From: Fluviicoccus sp.
GTDB taxonomy: Bacteria; Pseudomonadota; Gammaproteobacteria; Pseudomonadales; Moraxellaceae
NCBI RefSeq assembly: GCF_030646115.1
Contig: NZ_JAUSMX010000032.1
Coordinates: 1 to 64,000, forward strand
Direction of reading: 5' to 3'
Length of the DNA: 64,000 nt
The number at the start of each line of letters is the position of its first letter. Within the stretch, counting starts at the first letter, position 1. The notes under the pieces were generated by a model. It had not been told where the DNA came from, made no database searches, and saw only the letters and a program-made list of their open reading frames with translations. A program made the position numbers and the translations under genes. Shown in pieces: positions 33,632 through 42,688 of the stretch.

Positions 33632-35542
33632 TCACAAGCTCTCCAACTGCTCCAGCGACGTCAAATACTCCGCCTCCACCTGATGCGTCTCTTCATCCAC
33701 CTTGCTCTTCTCCGCCAGCGCCTGCTTCAGCTTGGCGGACTGCTTCGACTCATAGATCTCGGTGCCGTTGAGCAGGGCGATCAACTCGGCCTGTTTCGCG
33801 TTCAGCACATGCAGTCGCGCTTCCAGCTTGTCCACCTTGGCCTTCAGCGTCACCGGGTTCGGCTTCTTGCCGGACGCGGCGGCCGGGGCGGGCTTGCTTT
33901 CCGCCGCCGGGGCTGCGACCGGCGCGGCCGCCCGTGCGGCAGCCGTTGAAGCCGCCTGCTTCGCCAGCACTTCCTGTTCCGCACGCCACTTCTTCAGCCA
34001 GGTGGCGTAGTCGGCCAGCGAGCCTTCGAATTCCATGACCTGACCGTTGGCCACCAGCAGGAATTCGTCGCAGCAGGCGCTCAGCAGCAACCGGTCGTGC
34101 GACACCACCACCAGCGCGCCCTGGAAGTCCTGCAGCGCCATGCTCAGCGCGTGGCGCATTTCCAGGTCAAGGTGGTTGGTGGGTTCGTCCAGCACCAGCA
34201 GGTTGGGGCGTTGCCACACTATCAGCGCCAGCGCCAGCCGCGCCTTTTCGCCGCCGGAGAAGTTCTCGACGGTGGTGGTGACGCGGTCGCCCTGGAAGCC
34301 GAAGCTGCCGAGGAAGGCGCGCAGTTCCAGTTCCTGCACGCGCGGGGCAATGCGGGTCAGCGTCAGCAGCGGGCTGGCATCCATGTCCAGATGGTCCACC
34401 TGATGCTGGGCGAAGTAGCCGATGCGGGCATGCTCGCCCACCACGCGCTCGCCGGACATCATCGCCAGTTCACCCACCAGCGTCTTGATCAGCGTCGACT
34501 TGCCCGCGCCATTGGGACCCAGCAGGCCGATGCGCGATTCCGGGCTCAGGTTCAGCCGCACCTTGGTGAGGATTTGCGTGTCGCCATACCCGGCCACCAC
34601 GTCATCCAGCCGCACCAGCGGGTTGCACAGCTTGTGCGGCTCACGGAAGCTGAAGCTGAAGGCGGAGTCGACGTGCGCCGGGGCGATGTCGATCATGCGT
34701 TCCAGTTGCTTGATGCGGCTCTGCGCCTGGCGGGCCTTGGTGGCCTGGGCGCGGAAGCGGTCGATGTATTTCTGCAGGTGCGCCTTTTCCAGCTGCTGCT
34801 TATCGAAAGCCTGTTGCTGCTGCGCCAGACGCTCGGCGCGGGTGCGCTCGAAGGTGCTGTAGTTGCCGGTGTACAGCGTCATCTTCTGCTGTTCAATGTG
34901 CAGGATGTGATCGACGGTGGCGTCGAGGAAGTCGCGGTCGTGGGAAATCAGCACCAGTGTGCCGGTGTAGCGGTTCAGCCACTCTTCCAGCCAGAGGATG
35001 GCGTCGAGGTCGAGGTGGTTGGTCGGTTCATCCAGCAGCAGCAGGTCGGAACGGCACATCAGCGCCTGCGCCAGGTTGAGGCGCATGCGCCAGCCGCCGG
35101 AGAAGCTGCGCACGTTGTTCTGTTGCTGCGCCTCGCTGAATCCCAGGCCCGCCAGCAGCTTGGCGGCGCGGGTGGGGGCGGTGTAACCGTCGATGGCGTC
35201 ATAGCGGCCATAGAGGTCGGCCAGCTTGTGGTCGTCCTGTTCGGTGTCGAGGCGGTCGTTGATGTCGCGCCATTCACGGTCGCCGTCCAGCACGAAGTCG
35301 ACGGCCTTGCGGTCCAGCGCTGTCACTTCCTGCGCCATGTGCGCTACGGTCCAGACACTGGGACGTTCCAGCTTGCCGGTATCCACCCCGATGCTGCCCT
35401 GCAAGGCGGCGAAGAACGTGGACTTGCCCGCCCCGTTTTCCCCGGTCAGCCCGATCTTCCAGCCGGGATGGATGGAGCCGCTGGCGTTGGCGAACAGGAC
35501 GCGGCCGTTACGGCGCAGGGAGAGATCCTGGTAGTTGATCAT
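33632..35542 (-). CDS. yheS: ABC-F family ATPase, YheS-like
   Basis: The 636-residue soluble protein has two ABC domains and no membrane segment. Domain 1 has Walker A GENGAGKST (about 36), the signature SFSGGWRMRLNLAQAL and Walker B LLLLDEPTNHLDLD. Domain 2 has GPNGAGKST (about 343), NFSGGEKARLAL and LLVLDEPTNHLDLE. A charged linker with FRAQATKARQAQSRIKQLER joins them, and the C-terminal 80 residues look like a coiled coil. ABC-F proteins act on the ribosome E site to rescue or tune translation. The layout matches the YheS subgroup. It is followed by a palindromic repeat rather than a T-run terminator. Confidence 0.9.
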   Translation of the reverse strand: MINYQDLSLRRNGRVLFANASGSIHPGWKIGLTGENGAGKSTFFAALQGSIGVDTGKLERPSVWTVAHMAQEVTALDRKAVDFVLDGDREWRDINDRLDTEQDDHKLADLYGRYDAIDGYTAPTRAAKLLAGLGFSEAQQQNNVRSFSGGWRMRLNLAQALMCRSDLLLLDEPTNHLDLDAILWLEEWLNRYTGTLVLISHDRDFLDATVDHILHIEQQKMTLYTGNYSTFERTRAERLAQQQQAFDKQQLEKAHLQKYIDRFRAQATKARQAQSRIKQLERMIDIAPAHVDSAFSFSFREPHKLCNPLVRLDDVVAGYGDTQILTKVRLNLSPESRIGLLGPNGAGKSTLIKTLVGELAMMSGERVVGEHARIGYFAQHQVDHLDMDASPLLTLTRIAPRVQELELRAFLGSFGFQGDRVTTTVENFSGGEKARLALALIVWQRPNLLVLDEPTNHLDLEMRHALSMALQDFQGALVVVSHDRLLLSACCDEFLLVANGQVMEFEGSLADYATWLKKWRAEQEVLAKQAASTAAARAAAPVAAPAAESKPAPAAASGKKPNPVTLKAKVDKLEARLHVLNAKQAELIALLNGTEIYESKQSAKLKQALAEKSKVDEETHQVEAEYLTSLEQLESL

Positions 35543-35608
35543 GGGGGCGAAACCGGGGTGAAGACGAGGGGGCGATATTGTACCGGACTTTTGGGCTTTG
35601 GCGCAGGA

Positions 35609-36811
35609 TTAGACAACCTGACCCGCCGCATGACCGGAAGCCCAGGCCCACTGGAAGTTGAAACCGCCCAGCCAGCCGGTCACGTCCATCACTTCGCCCA
35701 CAAAATACAAGCCCGGCTGTTTCTTGCTTTCCATCGTCTTCGACGACAATTCGGTGGTGTCGACGCCGCCCAGCGTCACCTCGGCGGTGCGGTAGCCTTC
35801 GGTGCCGGATGGTTTCAGCAGCCAGCCGTTCAACTGGCCGCCCAGCTGTTCCAGTGCGGCATCGGTCCATTGCGCCAGCGGCGTTTCGGCCAGGTCGGCC
35901 CACAGCAGCGCCTGCAGTTCCAGCACCAGGCTCTTGGCCAGCCGTTCGTTCAGCAGCGTGCGCAGCAGCGACTTGGGGTGGGTTTTCTTCTGTGTCTTCA
36001 GCCAGCCGGCCATGTCGTCCTGGGGAAACAGGTTGACGCGGATGCTTTCGCCCGGCAGCCAGTAATTCGACAACTGCAAGGCCGCAGGGCCGCTGACGCC
36101 GCGATGGGTGAAGAGCAGGTTCTCGGTGAAGGCCGCCAGTTCGTTGCTCAGCGTCACTTCCACCGCCAGCCCGGAAAGCCGCTCGGTGACGGCCTTGAAG
36201 CCGTCGCTGAACATGAACGGCACCAGCCCGGCGCGGGTGGGCAGCACCTGATGGCCGAACTGTTTCGCCAGTGTGTAGCCGAAGCCGCTGCCGCCCAGCG
36301 TCGGGATGGAGAGGCCGCCGGTCGCCACCACCAGCGATTCGCAGCGGAATTCCCCGAGGCCGGTTTGCAGGAGGAAGCGTTCGCCGGGTTTGGCGTCGGC
36401 GGGGGCGGTGACGGCGGTGACGTCGCAGGCGGCCTTGATGGTGACCTTGGCCCGTTCGCATTCCGCCAGCAGCATGTCCAGGATGTCCTTGGCGGAGTCA
36501 TCACAGAACAATTCGCCGTGCTTGCGCTCGTGCCAGGGAATCCGGTGCTTTTCCACCAGGCTGATGAAGTCCCACTGGGTGTAGCGGTTGAGGGCGCTGA
36601 TGCAGAAGTGCGGGTTGGCGGACAGGTAGTTGCCCGGCTCCACGAACAGGTTGGTGAAGTTGCAGCGGCCGCCGCCGGACATCAGGATCTTCTTGCCGAC
36701 CTTGTTGCTGCGGTCCAGCACCAGCACTTTGCGGCCGCGTTGTCCGGCCGTAAGCGCGGCCATGAGGCCGGAGGCGCCGGCGCCGAGGATGATGACGTCG
36801 TAATGGGTCAA
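35609..36811 (-). CDS. HI0933/YhiN-family FAD/NAD(P)-dependent oxidoreductase
   Basis: The 400-residue flavoprotein opens with the dinucleotide-binding motif DVIILGAGASGLMAALTAG. The family signature GKKILMSGGGRCNFTN is at about 38, and a second glycine-rich strand VVATGGLSIPTLGGSGFGYT is at about 163. It ends with ALYFVGE-like LYFVGEVMDVTGWLGGFNFQ, the usual FAD-closing motif. The family (HI0933, YhiN, BaiN) is common and its substrate is uncertain; one relative is tied to bile-acid reduction. It lies 66 bases upstream of the ABC-F gene on the same strand. Confidence 0.88.
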   Translation of the reverse strand: MTHYDVIILGAGASGLMAALTAGQRGRKVLVLDRSNKVGKKILMSGGGRCNFTNLFVEPGNYLSANPHFCISALNRYTQWDFISLVEKHRIPWHERKHGELFCDDSAKDILDMLLAECERAKVTIKAACDVTAVTAPADAKPGERFLLQTGLGEFRCESLVVATGGLSIPTLGGSGFGYTLAKQFGHQVLPTRAGLVPFMFSDGFKAVTERLSGLAVEVTLSNELAAFTENLLFTHRGVSGPAALQLSNYWLPGESIRVNLFPQDDMAGWLKTQKKTHPKSLLRTLLNERLAKSLVLELQALLWADLAETPLAQWTDAALEQLGGQLNGWLLKPSGTEGYRTAEVTLGGVDTTELSSKTMESKKQPGLYFVGEVMDVTGWLGGFNFQWAWASGHAAGQVV

Positions 36812-36839
36812 GGCAGGTGTCCGGGGAGTGGCGAAAGGG

Positions 36840-37469
36840 TCAGAAACCCCAGCTCAGTTGCAGGGAAGTGATGTTCAGGTTGCCAATTTTTTCAGGGTAT
36901 GGCGGCTTGGCAAAGGGGTTGTAAACCAAATTGTTTAGTCCCGTTTTATTCAGTAAAAAGAGCGAGGAATAATCGGGTGCAATCTGAAGCGTATTCCCGG
37001 AGTGGACCAGGCTGTGCTGCAGGGCAAGATCGAATTGCCGGAAACGGACGCCGGTTCGCAGGGAGATTTCACTCAGGACGCCGGTTTGCGAATCCTCGCT
37101 GGCGTCATACAGCCCGCTAGGGGACTGGGTGTAGACGTTGATGCGGTTCCTGCCGAGTCCCGCCTCTACGCCGGGCTGGATATACAGGCCATGCCCGAAG
37201 GAATGCCGGTAGCCGACTCCGGCCATCACCGCTTGCTGCGAGAAGCCGCCATCATTCTGGTCACTGCCGCTGAGCGTGACGCCGTATTTCAGGCCGGAAC
37301 GCGCACTGTTGAAAATACCAAGGCTGGTCTGACGGGTGTTGTCGAACCAGGTTTTGTCATGGGCCAGCGAGCCGACGCCGATTTCCAGATCAATGGCCTT
37401 TGCCGTCACGGCATGGAACAGGCTGCCAAGCGCCAAGGTCAACCATGTGAGAATACGGGTCAGGTTCAT
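36840..37469 (-). CDS. Outer-membrane beta-barrel-like hypothetical protein
   Basis: The 209-residue protein has a signal peptide (ILTWLTLALGSLFHAVTAKA) and ends LQLSWGF, with the final Phe expected of an outer-membrane barrel. Alternating polar and apolar strands run through it (AVMAGVGYRHSFGHGLYIQP, EISLRTGVRFRQFDLAL). The length suits an eight-stranded barrel. No homologue is recognised. A second protein of the same style is encoded at 61704-62405, but I see no close identity between them. Confidence 0.65.
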   Translation of the reverse strand: MNLTRILTWLTLALGSLFHAVTAKAIDLEIGVGSLAHDKTWFDNTRQTSLGIFNSARSGLKYGVTLSGSDQNDGGFSQQAVMAGVGYRHSFGHGLYIQPGVEAGLGRNRINVYTQSPSGLYDASEDSQTGVLSEISLRTGVRFRQFDLALQHSLVHSGNTLQIAPDYSSLFLLNKTGLNNLVYNPFAKPPYPEKIGNLNITSLQLSWGF

Positions 37470-37591
37470 CAGGGGTTCCGGCCTGCCGCGCAGCCGCTCC
37501 GTGTGGGTTTTCGGGCGCGATTGTGCCTATGACGGAGCAGCGGCACAAGACTTTCAGTCGGATGTGGTATGGTTTTACCGAAGTGAGGAAT

Positions 37592-37630
37592 GACTCATCA
37601 CGGGCCTTCTCAATAGGCCCGCGATGAGTC
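37592..37630 (-). terminator. Long stem-loop after the poly-Gly lipoprotein gene
   Basis: GACTCATC.CGGGCCT pairs with AGGCCCG.GATGAGTC around a seven-base loop. The hairpin follows the lipoprotein gene by 16 bases. On the minus strand no clear T-run follows, so it may be a weak or factor-aided terminator or a 3' stabiliser. Confidence 0.5.
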
Positions 37631-37646
37631 CTGCAGCAACCGTCAA

Positions 37647-39026
37647 TCAGACGCCGGAAGGTATCTTCAGCACCCACTTCGACGGCAAGGCATTCACCGA
37701 GGTGACCGAGTCGTTCAGTGAATAGGTGGTGCCATTGATGGTGACAGTGGCATTGTAGCTGTAGAAGCTTAGATCAGGCTGCAGCTTGAGGACGGCCTGG
37801 CCTTGGGCATTGAGGATGGCGCTGAAAAAGCTGTGTCCGGCACCGGTTCCTTCCGACATGACACTGACCGTAGTTGAGCTCGGAGCCGTCTTTTCCACGC
37901 CGTTGTCAAGATAAACCACCGTGATGGTTTTCTGGACGGTCTGGTACAGGGTGACGTCCATGACGGCTTTGCCGTTGACGACATCATAGCTGTAGCCGCT
38001 GCCCACCAGGTTGCCCGACGAGGCGATGACGCTGATGCTGCCAGGTGCGACAGAAGCAAATTCCGCAATACCTGCGGCATTGGTGACGCCACGGCTTTCC
38101 GATGCTGCGCCCCCATTGCTGTTGCTGGAGGTGATGACCACCTGCGCACCCGGGACGATGGCCCCGTTCTTGTTCTTGACCGTCACGGCGAACGGAATCG
38201 CGTTGGGGATGGCGCGGTCCAGATTGTAGCTGGAGAAGTGGCTGACGGTTGCCCGATAGACCACCGGATTGACGGTGGCATCGCGGGCGGCGGTGCCTTC
38301 ATGAACCCATTTTCCGGTTGTCTCGTTCAGGGACCACAGATCAATGGTCGGTGTGCCCGGATCAGCGCCAACGGCCACCGGAATGGCGATATCCGCCGTT
38401 TTTCCGGCCAGCAGGTTACAGGTCTTTCCGACACCGCAATTGATGTCCACGGTGACATAGCCAAAACTTTCAATGGCGGTATCGGCTCCGCCGCCGGTAT
38501 TGCCGACGAAGAGGCCCGGGAATTTGTCCGTGTAGTTCCTGTCAGACGGCACGGCGCTGGTGACATCCACCGTGGCGTTATCAATGACGTTGTTGTTGCC
38601 GTCCACAATGCTGCCCGCCGGCAGAGCCACGGTGGCGCCCCGGCCGCTGTCGGCGGCTGTCGGGTTGGCGCTCATGCCGGTCAGGACATTGCTTTTACCA
38701 ACCGCTTGCAGGGTGAAGTTCAGCGGCACGGTCTGGCCGTTGGCGAGAGTGACAACATCAAAGGTCTTCGCCAGTCCGGTTTTGGCAGCGGCCACCTTGA
38801 GGTTGGCGGCAGGACTGACCGCCAAGGTGTACATGCCCAGTGCATCGGTAGTGGCGGTGGCCGTGCCGACGGTGATGGTGACCCCGGCAATCGGTACACC
38901 CAATGAGTCGGTAACAACGCCCTGAATCTGAGTAGCGGCACCGCCACCCCCGCCGCCCCCACCCCCGCCGCAACCGGCCAGAAGTGTCAGGAAAGCCATA
39001 CTCAGCAGCGTTTGCTTGATCTTCAT
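37647..39026 (-). CDS. Surface lipoprotein with poly-Gly linker and carboxypeptidase-regulatory-like domains
   Basis: The 459-residue protein starts at 39026 (MKIKQTLLSMAFLTLLAGC) with a clear lipobox LAGC. The Cys is followed by a run of ten Gly, a flexible tether. The first domain (IQGVVTDSLGVPIAGVTITV, then TTDALGMYTLAV) is a carboxypeptidase regulatory-like beta-sandwich. Later parts include Ig-like strands such as VTVKNKNGAIVPGAQVVITS. No catalytic motif is seen. It is probably a lipid-anchored surface or periplasmic protein that binds polymers or proteins. The ORF start 19 codons earlier is not needed, as the signal begins here. Confidence 0.8.
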   Translation of the reverse strand: MKIKQTLLSMAFLTLLAGCGGGGGGGGGGAATQIQGVVTDSLGVPIAGVTITVGTATATTDALGMYTLAVSPAANLKVAAAKTGLAKTFDVVTLANGQTVPLNFTLQAVGKSNVLTGMSANPTAADSGRGATVALPAGSIVDGNNNVIDNATVDVTSAVPSDRNYTDKFPGLFVGNTGGGADTAIESFGYVTVDINCGVGKTCNLLAGKTADIAIPVAVGADPGTPTIDLWSLNETTGKWVHEGTAARDATVNPVVYRATVSHFSSYNLDRAIPNAIPFAVTVKNKNGAIVPGAQVVITSSNSNGGAASESRGVTNAAGIAEFASVAPGSISVIASSGNLVGSGYSYDVVNGKAVMDVTLYQTVQKTITVVYLDNGVEKTAPSSTTVSVMSEGTGAGHSFFSAILNAQGQAVLKLQPDLSFYSYNATVTINGTTYSLNDSVTSVNALPSKWVLKIPSGV

Positions 39027-39143
39027 AGTGAACCTCTTGTGGGTCATTGACGGCTTCACGGGAACGCGAAGCCCTATAATCATTATAATTCTTGTGGTTA
39101 ATATGGCAAGCCGATTCCTTGACTAGCGGGGCTGGACGGGCGA

Positions 39144-39473
39144 TCAGTACTTGTAGATGACGATCACGAATTTTTCGTTGTGGGCGAGGGTGTCTGCCTT
39201 GGCCACCGCATGCTGCATCCATTCCGGGTATTGCGGGAACAGGTTGATGAAATCCAGGATATCCGCCTTGGAGGCGAGTGCACCGTAGGAGTCCATGTCC
39301 AGCTTGCGGCCCTGATAGTCTGCCGACAGCAGGATGTCACGCGCTTCGTTGAACTGGGTGACGCCGTTGGCGAGGCCGATCTCCAGGATTTCCTCCGGGA
39401 GCAGCTGGGTCTGTTCATTCCAGTCGAATTGCGGGTCTTCGGTATTGCCGATGTAGAGGTTGTAGGTGGACAT
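39144..39473 (-). CDS. Hypothetical 109-residue protein
   Basis: MSTYNLYIGNTEDPQFDWNE begins the protein and KFVIVIYKY ends it. It is acidic, with no signal peptide or membrane segment, and has an AGGAAT ribosome site before the ATG. A helical middle (LLPEEILEIGLANGVTQFNE) suggests a small folded cytosolic domain. I do not recognise the family. It lies between the lipoprotein and fadI on the same strand but is separated from both by more than 100 bases, so it is probably a single-gene unit. Confidence 0.6.
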   Translation of the reverse strand: MSTYNLYIGNTEDPQFDWNEQTQLLPEEILEIGLANGVTQFNEARDILLSADYQGRKLDMDSYGALASKADILDFINLFPQYPEWMQHAVAKADTLAHNEKFVIVIYKY

Positions 39474-39551
39474 GGGGTAATTCCTGTTCCCTAGAGTAAT
39501 CCCTCCATCATGCTACTTGCCGGCCTGCTTGGAAAGGGGTGCGTGCCCGCT

Positions 39552-39620
39552 GTAGGTCGGGCTTCAGCCCGACAACCACCCTTCGATCGGAGAGTGTTGT
39601 CGGACTGAAGTCCGACCTAC
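39552..39620. repeat. Inverted pair of GTAGGTCGGGCTTCAGCCCGAC-type palindromes
   Basis: Two 25-base palindromes (39552-39576 and 39596-39620) stand in opposite directions 19 bases apart and differ at two bases after reverse complementing. They belong to the same family as the perfect palindrome at 33595. The paired arrangement 8 bases past the fadI stop resembles BIME-type REP doublets. Confidence 0.85.
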
Positions 39621-39627
39621 TGGCAGG

Positions 39628-40932
39628 TTATTCCGTCTCCAGCACCATCGCTGCGCCAATGCCACCCGCTGCACAGGCCGTCGTCAAGCCGATGCCGCCG
39701 CCGCGACGCTGCAATTCATAAAGCATCTGCATGATCACCCGCGCCCCGGTCGCCCCGAACGGGTGGCCGTAGGCCAGCGAGCCGCCGTTGACGTTGAGCA
39801 GGCTGCGGTCCACATCGCCCAGCGCCCGGTCCCGGCCGATCATCTCCTTCAGGTAACGTGCATCGTTCAGTCCGCGCAGGTTGCAGGCCACCTGCCCGGC
39901 AAAGGCTTCGTGCATGTCCACCAGCGTCAGGTCGCCCAGCGCCAGCCCGGCGCGGTCCATAGCGATGGGTGCGGCCAGCACCGGGCCCATCAGCAGGTCG
40001 TCGTGCGGGTCGCGGGCGGCGAAGGCGTAGGAGCGCAGGTAGCCAAGGGGTTTGTAGCCCAAGGCTTTGGCCTTGGCTTCGCTCATCAGCAGCAACGCAC
40101 CGGCACCGTCGGTCAGCGGGCTGCTGTTGCCCGCGGTAACCGTGCCCTTGCCGGAGGTGTCATAGACCGGCTTCAGCTTGTCGTAATCAGCGCGGTTCGA
40201 TTTGGTGCGGATCAGGTTGTCCTGTTTCACCGTGGAACCGTCGGGCAGGCGCACGCTCATCACCTGACGGTCCATGCGGCCCTCGGCCCAGGCGCGGGCG
40301 GCGTTGCTGTGCGAGGCATGGGCCAGATCATCCTGCTCGGCGCGGCCGACACCCCATTTCTTCACCATCTTTTCGGTGCTTTCGCCCATGGTCTCGCCCA
40401 CCGAGTATTCGGTGATGGAAGGCCGTTGCGGCAGCAGGTCTTTCGCCTTCAGTTTGGCCAGCAGGCGGATCTTGTCCTTGGTGGTCTTGGCGAAATTGAT
40501 GTCGCGCAGCGTGGCGCTCAACTGCGCGGACAGCGGGATGCGCACGCAGCTGGTGGAATCGGTGCCGCCGGCGATGCCGATGTCGGTGTATCCGGCCAGG
40601 ATGTTGTCGGCCAGGCTGGCGGTGGTCTGGAAGCTGGTGGCGCAGGCGCGGGTGATCGAATAGGCGTCGAGCTTTGAGTAGCCGCAGGCGAGGGCGATTT
40701 CGCGGGCAATGAACGGCGCTTCCGGAATCATCACCGTCATGCCGAACACCAGTTGCTGCAGGTCAGCCGGGTTGAGGTTGTTGCGGCTGACGATTTCCTT
40801 GACCACCAGCACGCCGAGGTCGATGGCGTTGAGGTCGCGGTAGTGACTGGCGATGCGGGCGAAGGGGGTGCGGACGCCGTCAACGATGGCGACGCGGCCG
40901 TTCTTGCCGGTGTAGGGGATGGCGGTGGTCAT
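39628..40932 (-). CDS. fadI: Acetyl-CoA C-acyltransferase FadI-type (3-ketoacyl-CoA thiolase)
   Basis: The 434-residue thiolase cleaves 3-ketoacyl-CoA in fatty acid beta-oxidation. Motifs are VDGVRTPFARI at the N-terminus, the nucleophile Cys in ITRACATSFQ (about 96), VDMHEAFAGQVACN in the C-terminal half, NVNGGSLAYGHPFGATGAR and a final TACAAGGIGAAMVLE. The length and the RIASHYRDLNAIDLG-type N-terminus fit the FadI group rather than FadA. GAGGAC lies before the ATG at 40932. The usual partner fadJ is not next to it; the gene stands alone here, with a REP doublet after it. Confidence 0.9.
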   Translation of the reverse strand: MTTAIPYTGKNGRVAIVDGVRTPFARIASHYRDLNAIDLGVLVVKEIVSRNNLNPADLQQLVFGMTVMIPEAPFIAREIALACGYSKLDAYSITRACATSFQTTASLADNILAGYTDIGIAGGTDSTSCVRIPLSAQLSATLRDINFAKTTKDKIRLLAKLKAKDLLPQRPSITEYSVGETMGESTEKMVKKWGVGRAEQDDLAHASHSNAARAWAEGRMDRQVMSVRLPDGSTVKQDNLIRTKSNRADYDKLKPVYDTSGKGTVTAGNSSPLTDGAGALLLMSEAKAKALGYKPLGYLRSYAFAARDPHDDLLMGPVLAAPIAMDRAGLALGDLTLVDMHEAFAGQVACNLRGLNDARYLKEMIGRDRALGDVDRSLLNVNGGSLAYGHPFGATGARVIMQMLYELQRRGGGIGLTTACAAGGIGAAMVLETE

Positions 40933-41044
40933 GATGTCGTCCTCGGGCGGGTTTCCAGTAAGTTGGACGAGCGTATGGTGATTGCCAGTGAAGGGCTATG
41001 GCTGGGGCGACGGGGATGAGCCGCGCCTTGGGCCAACCCGGCGG

Positions 41045-42625
41045 TTAATCCTCAATGGTGTAGCCCTTTTCAAAAACCCGCAGGCAGGCGTCCACTACGT
41101 CGGCATCCAGGCTGATGCCGCGCTGGGCGGTGATTTCGGCGAGGGCGGCTTCAATACCCAGGGCAGGCCGGTACGGGCGATGCGACGCCATGGCTTCCAC
41201 CACATCCGCCACGGCCAGAATCCGGGACTCCAGCAACAGCGATTCCCCGCGCAGCCCCGAGGGGTAACCGGTGCCGTCGATGCGTTCGTGATGCTGCAGG
41301 ATGATCCGGGCAATCGGCCAGGGAAAGTTGACCTCCTTCAGGATATTGAAGGCGATGCCCGGATGTTCCTTGATCATGCTGAATTCCGTGGTGGTCAGCC
41401 GTCTCGGTTTGGAAAGGATCTCGGCCGGGATGCTGATTTTACCCAGATCGTGAATGGAGGCGGCCAGGTGCAGGCCGTGGGTCTGGTCGGCGGGCAGGCC
41501 GAGTTCGGCGGCAATGCGGGAGCAGATGGCGGCCACCCGTCGCTGATGGCCGGCGGTGTAGGAGTCACGCTCTTCCACCGTGCTGGCGATAACCTGGATG
41601 GTTTGCTCCAGACTCTGCCGCAAGCTGACCTGGTACTCGATCTTGGCGATGGCGGTCTGCAGGGCGTTAATGCCAAAGGCCAGGTCGGCCGCGATTTCCA
41701 ACAGTAATTTCCGTTCGGGTTCGGACCAGATGTCGCGTTTGCTGTTATAGAGCGTCAGGCAGGCCATCTGTCCGTCGGGCAGGCGGAAAGGGATGGCGAT
41801 CACCGACTGATAGCCGCGTTTCAGCGCCTCGTCATGCCAGGGCAGCATGGCCGGATCGGTCGGGATGTATTCGGCGAACTGGGCCACGCCGGAACGGATG
41901 GCGCGTCCGGTGGGGCCATTGCCGCGAGGGGTTTCCGCACAGCTGATGTGCGCCAGCGCCAGATAGCCGTCATCGGCCCCGAAGCAGGTAATGATATCGA
42001 CGGGTTGGCCGGGGCCGGGATTGCCCACGCCGATCCAGGCCATCAGGTAGCCGCCCGTTTCCACGGCAATCCGGCAATATTCATCCAGCAGGATTTTCTC
42101 GTTGGCGGAGTGGAGCAGGGCGACATTGCTTTCACTGAGCATTTTCAGGGCGCGTGTCGTGGCGCGCAAGGCGAGTTCCGCCAGGTGCCGCTTGGTGTTG
42201 TCGCGGATGTTGCACTGGATGACTTCAATACCAGCGCAGTCGTAGACATTGCTGACGAATTCGACGGAATAGCGGGAGCCGTCCTTGGCGACCAGCGGCA
42301 GGTCGTCATAACGGATATAGCGTTTGATCTTGAGCTGGGCAAACGCCTCGATGTTCAGCAGAGTGTCCTTGAACGCGCCGATTTCCCAGATCTTCTTGCC
42401 CAGGAATTCTTCATGCGTATAACCAAGCATGCTGACCAGATAGGGGTTCACGTCTTCAATCTGGGCGCTTTCCGCATTCAGCAGCAGAATGCCGTCCTTG
42501 GCGCTTTCGAACAGGCGGCGGTAGCGCATTTCTGAAACCCGCAACGCCTCGTTGATGGCCGATATGGCGGGCGGGATACCGGTGTCAGCGGCCGGGTGTT
42601 CCTGATCGGAGAGGAGGGAGGCCAT
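41045..42625 (-). CDS. PAS-GAF-HD-GYP protein, probable cyclic-di-GMP phosphodiesterase
   Basis: Residues about 30-145 of 526 are a PAS domain with its PAC end (YRRLFESAKDGILLLNAES, then GIEVIQCNIRDNTKRH). Residues about 165-325 are GAF-like (PFRLPDGQMACLTLYNSKRD). Residues about 340-525 are an HD-GYP domain with ASIHDLGKISIP, KEHPGIAF and HHERIDGTGYPSGL, so the metal-binding HD and the GYP signature are intact. It probably hydrolyses cyclic-di-GMP in response to a small ligand. It has no membrane segment. It stands alone, 112 bases from fadI and 63 from ahpF, on the same strand. Confidence 0.88.
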   Translation of the reverse strand: MASLLSDQEHPAADTGIPPAISAINEALRVSEMRYRRLFESAKDGILLLNAESAQIEDVNPYLVSMLGYTHEEFLGKKIWEIGAFKDTLLNIEAFAQLKIKRYIRYDDLPLVAKDGSRYSVEFVSNVYDCAGIEVIQCNIRDNTKRHLAELALRATTRALKMLSESNVALLHSANEKILLDEYCRIAVETGGYLMAWIGVGNPGPGQPVDIITCFGADDGYLALAHISCAETPRGNGPTGRAIRSGVAQFAEYIPTDPAMLPWHDEALKRGYQSVIAIPFRLPDGQMACLTLYNSKRDIWSEPERKLLLEIAADLAFGINALQTAIAKIEYQVSLRQSLEQTIQVIASTVEERDSYTAGHQRRVAAICSRIAAELGLPADQTHGLHLAASIHDLGKISIPAEILSKPRRLTTTEFSMIKEHPGIAFNILKEVNFPWPIARIILQHHERIDGTGYPSGLRGESLLLESRILAVADVVEAMASHRPYRPALGIEAALAEITAQRGISLDADVVDACLRVFEKGYTIED

Positions 42626-42688
42626 GATGCTGATTATCCGGGATGTAATGGTCTGACTGTACTCCTTTCCCCTAGTAATTGACGGATT

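Noticed and set aside
34097-36871. 924-residue plus-strand ORF across the ABC-F and HI0933 genes
   Set aside because: It runs antisense through two well-supported genes and has low-complexity composition.
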